A DNA stretch of 46,020 nucleotides, taken from NCBI GenBank assembly GCA_964411065.1, contig CAYPJO010000006.1, positions 1 to 46,020 on the forward strand, in the 5' to 3' direction. Origin of the DNA: DYHD01 sp964411065. Its GTDB lineage: Bacteria; Nitrospirota; Thermodesulfovibrionia; Thermodesulfovibrionales; Dissulfurispiraceae. Below the pieces are notes generated by a model. The model saw only the letters and a program-made list of their open reading frames with translations, searched no databases and was not told the origin of the DNA. Shown here in pieces: positions 24,889-33,553 of the stretch (the first letter of the stretch is position 1; every line of letters starts with the position of its first letter). A program made the position numbers and the translations under genes.

Positions 24889-25931
24889 ACTTTCGAGAGT
24901 TCCTCGAGAAGCCTTTTTATCTCTCGAGGAGACTTTACAGCAACTCTTATGTAAGTATCATCGAGCCCCCTAAAGTTTGAACAATCCCTTACCATTATAT
25001 AAGCTTTTTGAAGGGCTGAAATAATTTTTTGTGCATTTGGTATCTTTAAAAGATAAAAATTAGCTACAGAGGGAACGAACTCTATGGAAAGTTTCCTAAG
25101 ACCATCCTCCATTAAAGATTTGCCATGCTTTATAACTTTAAAAGTTTTCTCTTTATAAGTTGTATCATTCAAGACTACTTCACCAGCCCTTTGAGCTATA
25201 GTGTTGACAGTCCAGGGTTCTTTATTGAGTAAAAGGGCTTTTATTAAAGAAGGATGAAAAACTCCATATCCGAGTCTCAGACTTGCAAAGGCATAAAACT
25301 TCGTCATGGATCTGAGAACAATAAGGTAGGGATTTCTTTCAACTTCTTTAATTATTGAATGCTCTGGCAAAAAATCTATAAAGGCTTCATCAACTACTAA
25401 ATAACACTTGAGTTTTCTTGCTCTTTTTGCTATCTCGAGAATACCTTCTCTTTCTATCAATCTACCTGTTGGATTATTAGGATTACAGATGAAGGCTATA
25501 TCTGTGCCTTCCAATCTTTTCATAAACTCTTCAGGTTTGAGATCGAAGTTATTCTCCTGTTTAAGGCGAAAATACTTTATTTTTGCTCCAGAAAGAAGGC
25601 AAGCTCTCTCATACTCAGAGAAAGTCGGTGCTGGAATTAAAACAGTGTTCGGTTTCAAGGTCCTTACACATAGATAGATCAATTCTGTACTTCCATTCCC
25701 ACAAATGATCAATTCTTGAGGGAGATTGAGGTGACTCGATAGAGTCTCTCTCAATTTTTTTGTCTCAGGGTCGGGGTAGTAGCATATGGAACTCTTAATA
25801 TTTTTTATCTCTCTTAAAACGATAGGAGAGAGTCCAAGAGGATTAATTGATGCACTGAAATCAATTACATTATCCTCGGGTATAGTATACTTCCGAGCAA
25901 AACTATGAATATTACCGCCATGAGCTGTCAT
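24885..25931 (-). CDS. cobD: L-threonine-O-3-phosphate decarboxylase
   Basis: PLP enzyme of the class I aminotransferase fold that makes (R)-1-amino-2-propanol phosphate, the linker attached by CbiB. HGGNIHSFARKYTIPEDNVI, DFSASINPLG, CNPNNPTGRL and the lysine segment RSMTKFYAFASLRLGYG are characteristic. Histidinol-phosphate aminotransferase is the nearest look-alike, but HGGN and the locus decide for CobD. The ATG at 25931 (MTAHGGN) is preferred, giving about 348 residues. The frame is open to a GTG at 25967, and TAGGAG sits about 13 bp before the chosen ATG. Confidence 0.92.
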   Translation of the reverse strand: MTAHGGNIHSFARKYTIPEDNVIDFSASINPLGLSPIVLREIKNIKSSICYYPDPETKKLRETLSSHLNLPQELIICGNGSTELIYLCVRTLKPNTVLIPAPTFSEYERACLLSGAKIKYFRLKQENNFDLKPEEFMKRLEGTDIAFICNPNNPTGRLIEREGILEIAKRARKLKCYLVVDEAFIDFLPEHSIIKEVERNPYLIVLRSMTKFYAFASLRLGYGVFHPSLIKALLLNKEPWTVNTIAQRAGEVVLNDTTYKEKTFKVIKHGKSLMEDGLRKLSIEFVPSVANFYLLKIPNAQKIISALQKAYIMVRDCSNFRGLDDTYIRVAVKSPREIKRLLEELSKV

Positions 25932-26000
25932 AACTGGAATGAAGCTCCTAATTGTCAATCTGTGCACTTCAGAGAACTATAAAAAGTCTCTTCATAAAGA

Positions 26001-27008
26001 TTAGTAATAAAAGAGATATAGAGCTACAGATGAAATTGCTACTGCAAAGACAGAAGAACACCATACTATACTAAGAGCAACCTTAGAAGCAGCTAAATAG
26101 TTTTGATGTATTGCTTTACCAATATAGGGTTTTCTAATACTAATACCGCTATAAATTGCAGGTCCACCGAGTCTTATCCCTAATCCTCCAGCCATTGCTG
26201 CTTCAGGAACTCCACTATTAGGGCTTGGATGATTTCCTCCATCATTTAACATTGTCTGCAGGGAATGACGGGCAATATGAAGAGAACGAAAGACCACTAA
26301 GAAGGAGATAACAATGAGAATTCCCGTTACCCTTGCAGGTAAATAGTTAACACAATCATCTAAACGGGCAGAAGCCCAACCAAAATGGAGGTATTTTTCA
26401 TTTTTATAACCAACCATGGAATCAAGGGTATTGATTGCTTTATATGCTATTGCAAAAGGTAAGCCACCTATTACAAGGTAAAACAGTGGAGCTACTACAG
26501 CATCTGATAGATTTTCCGCTAGTGTTTCTATAGTGGCTTTAATAACTTCATTTTCAGATAAATATTGGGTATCTCTCCCAACAATCATACTTAATTTTGC
26601 TCGAGCATCTTCTAAGTTTCCTACTTCAACCGCACTAATAACCTTTTTTGCAGAACTCATCAACTCACGTATGGCGATAGTAGAAGAGGTGAGAAGGACT
26701 AAAAAAATTGAGCTCAGGAGTATGATAATATTAGTTGTAAATGTTTGAATTAACTGAATTAAAAAAATAGTTATCGCAAAAGATAATCCAACAATAGTAA
26801 TTACTAAAATAATACCTGCAAATTTTTCAGCTTTTGGAGTCTTAAAGATTTTTCTTAAAAATCTTTCAACCCTGATAATAACACCTCCAATTAATCTGAC
26901 AGGATGAGGTAACCAAGGAGGATCTCCTATTGCAAGGTCGACGATAAAAGCCAGTATAAGAACGGCTGGGGCTAAACAAAAGGGTGATGTAGGAATTAAT
27001 TCCTTCAT
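26001..27008 (-). CDS. cbiB: Adenosylcobinamide-phosphate synthase CbiB
   Basis: Integral membrane protein of 335 residues that joins aminopropanol (phosphate) to adenosylcobyrate. Conserved features are LIVDLAIGDPPWLPHPVRLIGG-like text (N-terminal GDPPWLPHPVRLIG), VGRDTQYLSENEVIKATIET, AYKAINTLDSMVGYKNEKY and PSPNSGVPEAAMAGGLG. About five hydrophobic segments are visible. It overlaps cbiP by 4 bp and precedes cobD, its substrate-supplying partner, by 69 bp. Confidence 0.94.
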   Translation of the reverse strand: MKELIPTSPFCLAPAVLILAFIVDLAIGDPPWLPHPVRLIGGVIIRVERFLRKIFKTPKAEKFAGIILVITIVGLSFAITIFLIQLIQTFTTNIIILLSSIFLVLLTSSTIAIRELMSSAKKVISAVEVGNLEDARAKLSMIVGRDTQYLSENEVIKATIETLAENLSDAVVAPLFYLVIGGLPFAIAYKAINTLDSMVGYKNEKYLHFGWASARLDDCVNYLPARVTGILIVISFLVVFRSLHIARHSLQTMLNDGGNHPSPNSGVPEAAMAGGLGIRLGGPAIYSGISIRKPYIGKAIHQNYLAASKVALSIVWCSSVFAVAISSVALYLFYY

Positions 27009-28579
27009 AATTTAAGTATTTTATCAATAAAATCCATATCTAAATTCTCTGTTACTATTGTAGAGAGATTATTTAAAGCTCTTTCCTTAATATCGTTATA
27101 GTTAAAAGTGTAATTTAGGGGTTTCAAACCTTTAATTTGCCTTAAATAATCGATAACGCCTCTTCTAAAGGAGTTGTTATTGAAGATTCCATGAATATAG
27201 GTCCCCCAACAATTGCCATTTTGAGAACCATCAAGATGATATCTTGTTTTAAGTTTGGAAGGTTTATCAGAAAGCCTTATAATTTTAAAGAGCCCTATAT
27301 CTCCTTTGCTGACTCCCATGTGAATCTCGTAACCCTTTAACTCTTGGGATATTCTGTTCTGGTTCAAAATAGGTAAAAAAGGGAAGATATAATTAGAGCC
27401 ATTCTTCTTATTAAAGTATGCTCTAACCTGTGAGGTTATTTTAGTGTTTTGGAAAGTAGTCTCAATATCTAAAAGACCAATCCCTTCTATCTCTTTATAA
27501 TTGCTCTCTATTGAATGGGGATCATAGATTCTTCTACCTAACATCTGATAACCACCACACATACCCATTATTAGCACACCTTTACTAAAAGCTCTCTTTA
27601 TACTCTCTTCAAGCCCTGTTTCTCTCAAAAATAGTAAATCTTTAATGGTATTCTTAGTACCTGGGATAATAACCATATCTGCATTCTCAATATCCGTAGT
27701 ATTTTGAGAATAAATAATATCTACATCAGGTTCATAGAAGAAAGGATCAAAATCGGTAAAATTTGAGATAAACTGGAGTTTGATTACAACTATTTTAATC
27801 TTCGAATGGGTGCTTTCCTTATCTTTAAATACAATAGGCTTAATTGAAAAAGTATTCCTGGAAAGAGATAATCCATCCTCTTCAGGAAGCCCAATATCAC
27901 TAATATAAGGGATGACCCCAATAACAGGTATACCGGTTCTATCTTCAATTAACTTTAAACCTCTGGAGAGAATCTCAGGATCTCCTCTAAATTTATTAAT
28001 TATAAAGGCATTAATATATCTTTTATCCTTGCCAAGCAATTTAATAGTTCCATAAAAGGAAGCAAATACTCCCCCTTTATCTATATCTCCCACTAATAAA
28101 ACAGAGGCCTTAGCATACCTGGCTACCGCCATGTTAACTATATCTAACTCTTTGAGATTTATCTCTGCAGGACTTCCTGCACCTTCAATTATTATCAGAT
28201 CATACTTTTTTGAAAGTCTTCGGTAAGAAGTCTTGACTGCCTTCCAGACTTCCTCTTTATGAGAGTAATATTGTAAAGGTTTCATATGGCCGATCGCCTT
28301 GCCATGAATTATCACTTGTGAACCCATCTCGCCGGATGCTTTTAATAAAATCGGGTTCATATCTATACTCGGTTCTATTCTTGCAGCTTCTGCCTGAAGT
28401 GCCTGAGCCCTACCTATTTCGCCCCCTTCGATAGTAATGAAAGAATTCAAAGCCATATTTTGAGCTTTAAAAGGAGCCACATTGTATCCTCTGTCGTTAA
28501 AATATCTGCATAAAGCAGCAACTATTAATGTTTTACCAACGCCAGATGCGGTTCCTTGCACCATCAAAGACCTCTTCAT
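27005..28579 (-). CDS. cbiP: Cobyric acid synthase
   Basis: Glutamine-dependent amidase of 524 residues that adds four amide groups to adenosylcobyrinate a,c-diamide. The N-terminal dethiobiotin-synthetase-like domain has VQGTASGVGKTLIVAAL, PFKAQNMALNSF and EGAGSPAEINL. The C-terminal glutaminase domain has GTKNTIKDL, the nucleophile cysteine in LIMGMCGGYQMLG, and GYEIHMG. It lies 9 bp after cobC and overlaps cbiB by 4 bp. Confidence 0.95.
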   Translation of the reverse strand: MKRSLMVQGTASGVGKTLIVAALCRYFNDRGYNVAPFKAQNMALNSFITIEGGEIGRAQALQAEAARIEPSIDMNPILLKASGEMGSQVIIHGKAIGHMKPLQYYSHKEEVWKAVKTSYRRLSKKYDLIIIEGAGSPAEINLKELDIVNMAVARYAKASVLLVGDIDKGGVFASFYGTIKLLGKDKRYINAFIINKFRGDPEILSRGLKLIEDRTGIPVIGVIPYISDIGLPEEDGLSLSRNTFSIKPIVFKDKESTHSKIKIVVIKLQFISNFTDFDPFFYEPDVDIIYSQNTTDIENADMVIIPGTKNTIKDLLFLRETGLEESIKRAFSKGVLIMGMCGGYQMLGRRIYDPHSIESNYKEIEGIGLLDIETTFQNTKITSQVRAYFNKKNGSNYIFPFLPILNQNRISQELKGYEIHMGVSKGDIGLFKIIRLSDKPSKLKTRYHLDGSQNGNCWGTYIHGIFNNNSFRRGVIDYLRQIKGLKPLNYTFNYNDIKERALNNLSTIVTENLDMDFIDKILKL

Positions 28580-28588
28580 TTCTCTCTC

Positions 28589-29284
28589 CTATAAAATTAT
28601 CCCGTTGATTAGCTTTACAACAGGGTATCTCTCCCATAATTCTATAATACTAACGCTTCCATGATCTTGGTCGATTCTGAATATATTTTCCAAGGGCATC
28701 CCCAAAAAATGGCAGAGTAAAATCCTATTAACTCCTCCATGAGCGACTATTATAATATTTTCGTTATTATTTTTATGATTCTCTGAAATTTTTTCAATTG
28801 TTTTTAAAACTCTATTGCTAACCTCTAAAGTGCTTTCTCCCATCGGTGGTGAATAGGTAATAGGATCTTTGGCCCACCTTTCAAACTCGAGAGGGTATTT
28901 TTCTCTTATCTCAAGATAGGTCATCCCCTCCCATAAACCAAAATTCCTTTCAGTTAGCTCGGGCAACTCTATTGGCTTTAAATCGAAAGGTCTTGCAAGA
29001 ATCTCAGCACTTTTAACCGCCCTTTGAAGAGGAGAAGTATAGACGGCACTTATAAGAGGTCTTTTGTTATCTCCTTCTTCTGTTAATTTAATATTTTTCT
29101 CAAGCAAGAAGTTCATTTGTTTCTCCAATCTTACTTTTTGTGCATAGCTAATTATAAAGTTCAAAGTTTTATTTATCTGCTCAGCACCTTTTTTTGAGAG
29201 AGGAAGATCTATACTGCCTTTGTACCTCTTTTCATCATCTCCCTCAGTTGCGCCATGTCTTATTAAATAAAAAGTCGTGACCAT
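28589..29284 (-). CDS. cobC: Histidine-phosphatase-family protein, probable alpha-ribazole phosphatase
   Basis: Phosphoglycerate-mutase-fold phosphatase of 231 residues with the catalytic LIRHGATEGD and the second histidine in VAHGGVNRILL. TERNFGLWEGMTYLEI is common to CobC and related members. In this locus it most likely dephosphorylates alpha-ribazole or adenosylcobalamin phosphate. It has an insert around residues 50-75 (EKQMNFLLEKNIKLTEEGD) compared with E. coli CobC. It overlaps the cobS end by 22 bp; GGTGA precedes the ATG. Confidence 0.85.
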   Translation of the reverse strand: MVTTFYLIRHGATEGDDEKRYKGSIDLPLSKKGAEQINKTLNFIISYAQKVRLEKQMNFLLEKNIKLTEEGDNKRPLISAVYTSPLQRAVKSAEILARPFDLKPIELPELTERNFGLWEGMTYLEIREKYPLEFERWAKDPITYSPPMGESTLEVSNRVLKTIEKISENHKNNNENIIIVAHGGVNRILLCHFLGMPLENIFRIDQDHGSVSIIELWERYPVVKLINGIIL

Positions 29285-30072
29285 ATTATCACCATAATTA
29301 AAAATAGCAATTCACTAATCTCGCTTAAAGCACCAAGATTATCGCCTGTCAAACCACCAAATTTCTTAGTACAAAAAACTATCCAACTCCGTACAAAAAG
29401 ATACATAATGCCTATTAAAGCCATATTAAATACATATTGTTTTTCTGGTGCAAAAGAAATAAATAGAAAATTTAAACCTATTAAAAAAGCTATGAAGACA
29501 ATCGTTGTAATTATAAATTCTTTGGCTTTTACACCCTCTAAAAAGATTTTACCAAGTCCGTCTATTCTTGCTGGGTTGCCATGAAACATGGCTACTACTG
29601 TAGTCCATTTAGAGACTACGGGCATTAAAAATAGGGTTGTATAGTAAATAAAATAAGACATATTTGAGATGCTCTTCAAGGAGAGATACTTGAGCCACAA
29701 AATGAAGATTATTGCGGTTATGCCTATAGGTCCAGCTGTTGAGTCTTTCATTATCGCAAGCCTTTTATCTTTGTCTCTTTCTCTATCACCTGTAGATCTT
29801 ATTGAGAGTGCGTCGAAGGTGTCTGAGAGACCATCGAGATGGAACCCTCCATTTAGGAGTACAAGAAAAAGTAATAACAAAGCTAATACTAATTCTTCGT
29901 GAAATATAAGATTTAGAGTAAAACTTAGTAGAACGAGTAAGAGACCTTGTAAAGATCCTACAAAGATAAAAGCTGAAGAGCTTTTTGCTATGTCTTTTTC
30001 AGAATAGGTGGAATTTATTTTAATAGGTATAATTGTTAAAAACTGCAAAGCAATCATAAAACTTTTTATCAT
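29263..30072 (-). CDS. cobS: Adenosylcobinamide-GDP ribazoletransferase (cobalamin synthase)
   Basis: Membrane enzyme of 269 residues that joins activated cobinamide to alpha-ribazole. The catalytic acidic region GGFHLDGLSDTFDALSIRST and KDSTAGPIGITAII are diagnostic, and six or so hydrophobic segments are visible. FGGLTGDNLGAL near the C-terminus is also conserved. The ATG at 30072 has no clear ribosome site; an ATG 15 bp further in is possible. It lies between cobT and cobC, as in many anaerobes. Confidence 0.94.
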   Translation of the reverse strand: MIKSFMIALQFLTIIPIKINSTYSEKDIAKSSSAFIFVGSLQGLLLVLLSFTLNLIFHEELVLALLLLFLVLLNGGFHLDGLSDTFDALSIRSTGDRERDKDKRLAIMKDSTAGPIGITAIIFILWLKYLSLKSISNMSYFIYYTTLFLMPVVSKWTTVVAMFHGNPARIDGLGKIFLEGVKAKEFIITTIVFIAFLIGLNFLFISFAPEKQYVFNMALIGIMYLFVRSWIVFCTKKFGGLTGDNLGALSEISELLFLIMVIIWSRLFI

Positions 30073-30128
30073 ATGAACATTTAATTAGTAGAATTATAAT
30101 TTAAAGCTTAAAATGCATCTCTACTGTT

Positions 30129-31190
30129 TTAATTCTGGATTTCCTTTGAGACTCCAGCCTCACTAAAAGTTGCCATTTCTTTATAAATTTTGATACCTGC
30201 CTCAATCATAAGCATAGCCAATGCAGCTCCTGTTCCTTCCCCTAAACGAAGATTAAGATCCAAAATAGGCTTTAATCCCATTTTTTCAAGCATCACTCTG
30301 TGACCAATCTCTACAGAGTTGTGTCCTGCAAAGAGGTAGTCCTTTACTTTGGGTTCAATTTCGTAAGCAATAAGAGCACCAGCTGTTGAGATAAAACCAT
30401 CTATTACAACAGGTATTCTATGGGATGCAGCTCCAAGAATAACCCCAGCAATACCACCTATCTCTGTACCACCAACTTTCGCAAGAACATCTATGGGATC
30501 TTTTGGATCGGGCTTATTAATATCAATAGCTCTTTCAATAACTCTGATCTTTCTCTGGTAAGAATTCTCGGATATTCCTGTTCCTCTCCCTGTTACTTCA
30601 GAAACCGGTCTACCTGTTAAGACTGCTGCTATAGCGCTGGAAGGTGTAGTATTACCTATTCCCATATCGCCTGTTCCAAAGATTTTAAATCCCTTTCGGT
30701 AATATTCAGAAGCAAGTTCAATGCCAACCTTTATACAACTTTCGGCTTCATTCCTTGACATCGCAAAGGTTTTTGCTATGTTATTTGTTCCAAACATGAC
30801 CTTTTTTGAAATAAGTCCTTCAAGGTTACTAAAATTGTAATCTACACCTATGTCTACCACCACTACTACTGCTCCTGCATGTCTTGCAAGTACATTAATT
30901 CCGGCGCCTCCTCTTAAAAAGTTGTAGACCATCTGTCTTGTAACTTCTTTTGGATAGGCAGAGACACCTTCTTCTGTGACTCCGTGATCGCCTGCAAAGG
31001 TAAATATAACTTTTTTATCGATTTCGATGTCTACACCTTCTTTAATTCCATATATCCTTCTTGCAAACTCTTCCAATCTGCCAAGACTACCTAAGGGTTT
31101 AGTAAGATTGTCAAGGTGTTTTTGGGCAATATCATAGTATTTAGTGTCCACAGGCTGTATTTTGCAAAGGGTATTTTTGATCAGATCCAT
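30129..31190 (-). CDS. cobT: Nicotinate-nucleotide:benzimidazole phosphoribosyltransferase
   Basis: Activates the lower-ligand base to its alpha-riboside phosphate. The 353-residue protein has LDNLTKPLGSLGRLEEF, FAGDHGVTEEGVSAYP, GDMGIGNTTPSSAI and the C-terminal LRLGEGTGAALAM containing the catalytic glutamate. The enzyme accepts several benzimidazoles in other bacteria. Here its base donor may be the ThiC-like enzyme encoded two genes upstream. GGAGGAT precedes the ATG; a 175-bp spacer with competing hairpins separates it from cobU. Confidence 0.95.
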   Translation of the reverse strand: MDLIKNTLCKIQPVDTKYYDIAQKHLDNLTKPLGSLGRLEEFARRIYGIKEGVDIEIDKKVIFTFAGDHGVTEEGVSAYPKEVTRQMVYNFLRGGAGINVLARHAGAVVVVVDIGVDYNFSNLEGLISKKVMFGTNNIAKTFAMSRNEAESCIKVGIELASEYYRKGFKIFGTGDMGIGNTTPSSAIAAVLTGRPVSEVTGRGTGISENSYQRKIRVIERAIDINKPDPKDPIDVLAKVGGTEIGGIAGVILGAASHRIPVVIDGFISTAGALIAYEIEPKVKDYLFAGHNSVEIGHRVMLEKMGLKPILDLNLRLGEGTGAALAMLMIEAGIKIYKEMATFSEAGVSKEIQN

Positions 31191-31267
31191 TGGTTATCCT
31201 CCACGCTCTTAAAAAGCCTAACTTTTGAATTATAAAGTGTTGACTTTAGATCACAAAAATTTAGTTA

Positions 31268-31317
31268 GAGTTAAAAAAATAACTCAAAAAAGTACAAAAT
31301 AATTATCTATTTGAGTT
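31268..31317. promoter_or_regulatory. Mutually exclusive hairpins in the cobU-cobT spacer
   Basis: GAGTTA (31268-31273) pairs with TAACTC (31280-31285). AACTCAAA (31281-31288) pairs perfectly with TTTGAGTT (31310-31317). Both hairpins use the middle AACTC, so only one can form. The layout resembles a simple attenuator or processing site inside the operon. No classic terminator T-tract follows on the minus strand. Confidence 0.45.
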
Positions 31318-31365
31318 CTTTTATCGATTCGATTTGCTATAGAGTGACCGATTTTGCTCCTATAC

Positions 31366-31908
31366 TCAACCCTTTATTTTTATCTCTAAACCAGAAATTG
31401 TGAAATAGACCTCGGTTGCTAAATTTGCAATTTTTTGATTGAATAAACCAGCCCAGTCTCTAAATCTTCGCGAAAGCTCGTTATCAGGCACAATCCCCAT
31501 TCCAACCTCATTAGAAATTATAATAAGAAGCATATTATAGGTTTCCTGAAAGGAACATAGAACATCTATAAACTTTTCGCGCTCCTCTTTAATTAGATTG
31601 TTATCTTTCTGTCTTGTTAAGAGGTTTGATAACCAAAGGGTCAGACAGTCTATAACTATACACTGATATTTCCCCATAACCTTTTTTAATGTTTCACTTA
31701 AGCTGATAGGCTCTTCATAGAGATCCCAATCTTTTCCTCTCTGCTTTTTATGATTTTGAATCCTCTCCTCCATCTCGTAATCGAGAGGCTCAGCGGTAGC
31801 AATATAAGCCTTTTCATTAAAGGGGGAAGCGAGTTTTAGAGCAAGGGAGCTTTTACCGCTCCTTGCTCCACCAACTATGAAAATTATCTTACTTTTATTA
31901 GATTGCAT
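31366..31908 (-). CDS. cobU: Adenosylcobinamide kinase / GTP:adenosylcobinamide-phosphate guanylyltransferase
   Basis: Bifunctional nucleotide-loop-assembly enzyme of 180 residues. The P-loop FIVGGARSGKSSLAL (residues 10-24), the segment IATAEPLDYEMEERIQNHK with the guanylylated histidine, IVIDCLTLWLSNLL, and GMGIVPDNELSRRFRDWAGL are all typical. Its ATG directly abuts the stop codon of the ThiC-like gene, so translation is probably coupled. Confidence 0.95.
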   Translation of the reverse strand: MQSNKSKIIFIVGGARSGKSSLALKLASPFNEKAYIATAEPLDYEMEERIQNHKKQRGKDWDLYEEPISLSETLKKVMGKYQCIVIDCLTLWLSNLLTRQKDNNLIKEEREKFIDVLCSFQETYNMLLIIISNEVGMGIVPDNELSRRFRDWAGLFNQKIANLATEVYFTISGLEIKIKG

Positions 31909-33210
31909 TTATTTTTTATCATGAGAGGCTAATTCTTTATCAAAAAGACCTTTAAGAATTAAATTGGCACAAAATTTCCCGCACATCGTGCAGGTAGAAT
32001 TATCTCCATTGTCTCTTTTAGACTTAATCTCTTTAGCTTTTTCTGGGTCTATAGCATATGCAAACTGTTCTTGCCATCTCATGTCTCTCCTTGCTTTTGA
32101 GATTAATTTGTCAGTCTCTGTATCATTTCTTTTAATCATATCACCAATATGGGCTCCTATCCGAGCTGATATCACCCCTTCACGAACATCCTCAGGGAAA
32201 GGTAACCCGAGATGCTCTGCTGGTGTCACATAACAAATGAAATCAGCTCCATATGCAGAAGAGAGTGCAGCCCCTATTGCAGAGGTAATGTGGTCATAGC
32301 CAGGGGCTATATCAGTTGTGATGGGTCCTAACATATAGAAGGGGGACTCTCCGCTCATCTTCTTCTGGAGGATTATTGTGGCTTCAATTTCGTTAATTGG
32401 AATGTGTCCAGGTCCTTCTACCATAGTCTGACAACCGGCTTCCCTGCCAATCTCAGCGAGTTCACAATTGATAATTAACTCCTGCATCTGGACTCTATCG
32501 TTAGCATCATGTATAGCTCCTGCTCTAAAACCGTTGCCAAGGCTTAAGACTACATCATATTTCTTTAAGATCTCAACAACTCTATCAAAATGTTCAAATA
32601 AAGGATTTTCTTGGTTGTTATGTTCCATCCACGCAACCATGTAAGAGCCACCTTTTGATACTAATCCACCGTAGCGATAATGTTGTCGCCTAAGCATCTC
32701 TACAGTTCTTCTATTGATTCCACAATGAATAGCCATGAATGAAACACCCTCACTACACTGTCTCTCTGTAATCTCAAATAGAAGCTCCTTAGGCATCTTC
32801 ACTGCTGCACCATATTTCTCAATGCTGATTGCAAAGGCTTCATAAAGAGGAACTGTACCAATAGGGAGATTTGTTGCTGACATCACAGCTTTCCTTATAC
32901 CCCTAATATCGCCCCCTACACTTAGATCCATCAAAGTGTCTGCACCATATTTTTCAGCTATTTTTGCTTTTTGCACTTCCATCTCAAGGTCTATAATATC
33001 GGTAGAGGTACCAATAGAAGCATTTACTTTGGTCCTTAAACCTTTACCTATGCCTATTACCTTTGCTTTTCTGCTTGGATTTGCGGGAATCACTATCTTG
33101 CCTTCTGCAACCCTTCTTCGAATTATTTCTGGTTGCACTCCCTCATCCATAGCAATAATTAGCATCTCTGGGGTTATTTCCCCACTTTTTGCTCTTTGTA
33201 GTTGTGTCAT
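31909..33210 (-). CDS. bzaF: ThiC paralogue, probable 5-hydroxybenzimidazole synthase (BzaF type)
   Basis: Radical-SAM enzyme of the ThiC family, 433 residues, acting on aminoimidazole ribotide. ThiC landmarks are KVNASIGTST, GADTLMDLSVGGD, MVEGPGHIP, GPITTDIAPGYDHITSAIGA and CYVTPAEHLGLP. Two places differ from canonical ThiC. LSLGNGFRAG (about 222-231) replaces SLGDGLRPG, and the C-terminal cluster motif is spaced CxxCxxxC (407, 410, 414) instead of CxxCxxxxC. It is the first gene behind a cobalamin riboswitch, abuts cobU and is followed by cobT, which argues for lower-ligand synthesis rather than thiamin. The start is fixed at 33210 by AGGAGA; a longer frame to 33306 runs through the terminator. 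The alternative is a true ThiC captured by the operon. Confidence 0.7.
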   Translation of the reverse strand: MTQLQRAKSGEITPEMLIIAMDEGVQPEIIRRRVAEGKIVIPANPSRKAKVIGIGKGLRTKVNASIGTSTDIIDLEMEVQKAKIAEKYGADTLMDLSVGGDIRGIRKAVMSATNLPIGTVPLYEAFAISIEKYGAAVKMPKELLFEITERQCSEGVSFMAIHCGINRRTVEMLRRQHYRYGGLVSKGGSYMVAWMEHNNQENPLFEHFDRVVEILKKYDVVLSLGNGFRAGAIHDANDRVQMQELIINCELAEIGREAGCQTMVEGPGHIPINEIEATIILQKKMSGESPFYMLGPITTDIAPGYDHITSAIGAALSSAYGADFICYVTPAEHLGLPFPEDVREGVISARIGAHIGDMIKRNDTETDKLISKARRDMRWQEQFAYAIDPEKAKEIKSKRDNGDNSTCTMCGKFCANLILKGLFDKELASHDKK

Positions 33211-33229
33211 CTTGTCTCCTAAATAATCT

Positions 33230-33270
33230 CCTAAATAAAAAATCCTCAGAATCGCAGGTTCTGAGGATTG
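33230..33270 (-). terminator. Rho-independent terminator of the cobalamin riboswitch
   Basis: On the minus strand AATCCTCAGAA (33269-33259) pairs perfectly with TTCTGAGGATT (33251-33241) around a 7-nt loop. TTTTTATTT follows. It lies between the aptamer and the ribosome site of the ThiC-like gene, as expected for a transcription-attenuating expression platform. Confidence 0.9.
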
Positions 33271-33294
33271 CACCCTTTTTTCTTCACCCTCTAA

Positions 33295-33341
33295 GGTCCT
33301 TAACAATACTTTTTAGGACCCCCTCTCTATCCGCGAGAGAG
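33295..33341 (-). promoter_or_regulatory. Linker hairpins between aptamer and terminator
   Basis: Two perfect stems lie 3' of the aptamer. CTCTCT/AGAGAG (33341-33336 with 33328-33323) has loop CGCGGAT. GGTCCT/AGGACC (33320-33315 with 33300-33295) has a 14-nt loop. The first is in the right place to be P13, whose loop normally kisses L5 when cobalamin is bound. Confidence 0.6.
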
Positions 33342-33354
33342 TTTAATTAAGTCT

Positions 33355-33549
33355 GCAGGCAGGTCTTCTGGCTTCCGGACCTTGTGGGTATCTATTCTAT
33401 CATAGATACTCTGCCTACTCACCGCCTTCCCATTTGCATAAGCAAACAGTGGCATATTGGCTTTCGATTTCCGGTTACAGCGGCGGGACCGCCTCCGAAT
33501 CGGTTTTTAGCCTCACGGAGTTCCCTTTTAAGCTTTTCAGCACCTGCGT
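33355..33549 (-). ncRNA. Cobalamin riboswitch aptamer
   Basis: The B12 box is present on the minus strand as AGCCAGAAGACCTGCC (33373-33358). Upstream are the conserved GGGAACTCCGTGAGGC-type segment, GGTCCCGCCGCTGTAACC, GCCACTG and GGGAAGGCGGTGAGTAGGC-like core elements. P1 can form between GCAGG (33547-33543) and CCTGC (33359-33355). It is followed by P13-like and terminator hairpins and then the ThiC-like gene. High cobalamin would be expected to reduce expression of the whole cobamide locus. Confidence 0.95.
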
Positions 33550-33553
33550 CTCT

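Noticed and set aside
33236..33300. TPP riboswitch upstream of the ThiC-like gene
   Set aside because: GGGTGC occurs, but the CTGAGA and ACCTGAT core elements of the THI box are missing. The sequence folds as a plain terminator, and the upstream aptamer is clearly cobalamin.
33211..33306. N-terminal extension of the ThiC-like protein
   Set aside because: The frame is open to 33306, but it runs through the terminator stem and a better ATG with AGGAGA lies at 33210, matching the family N-terminus.
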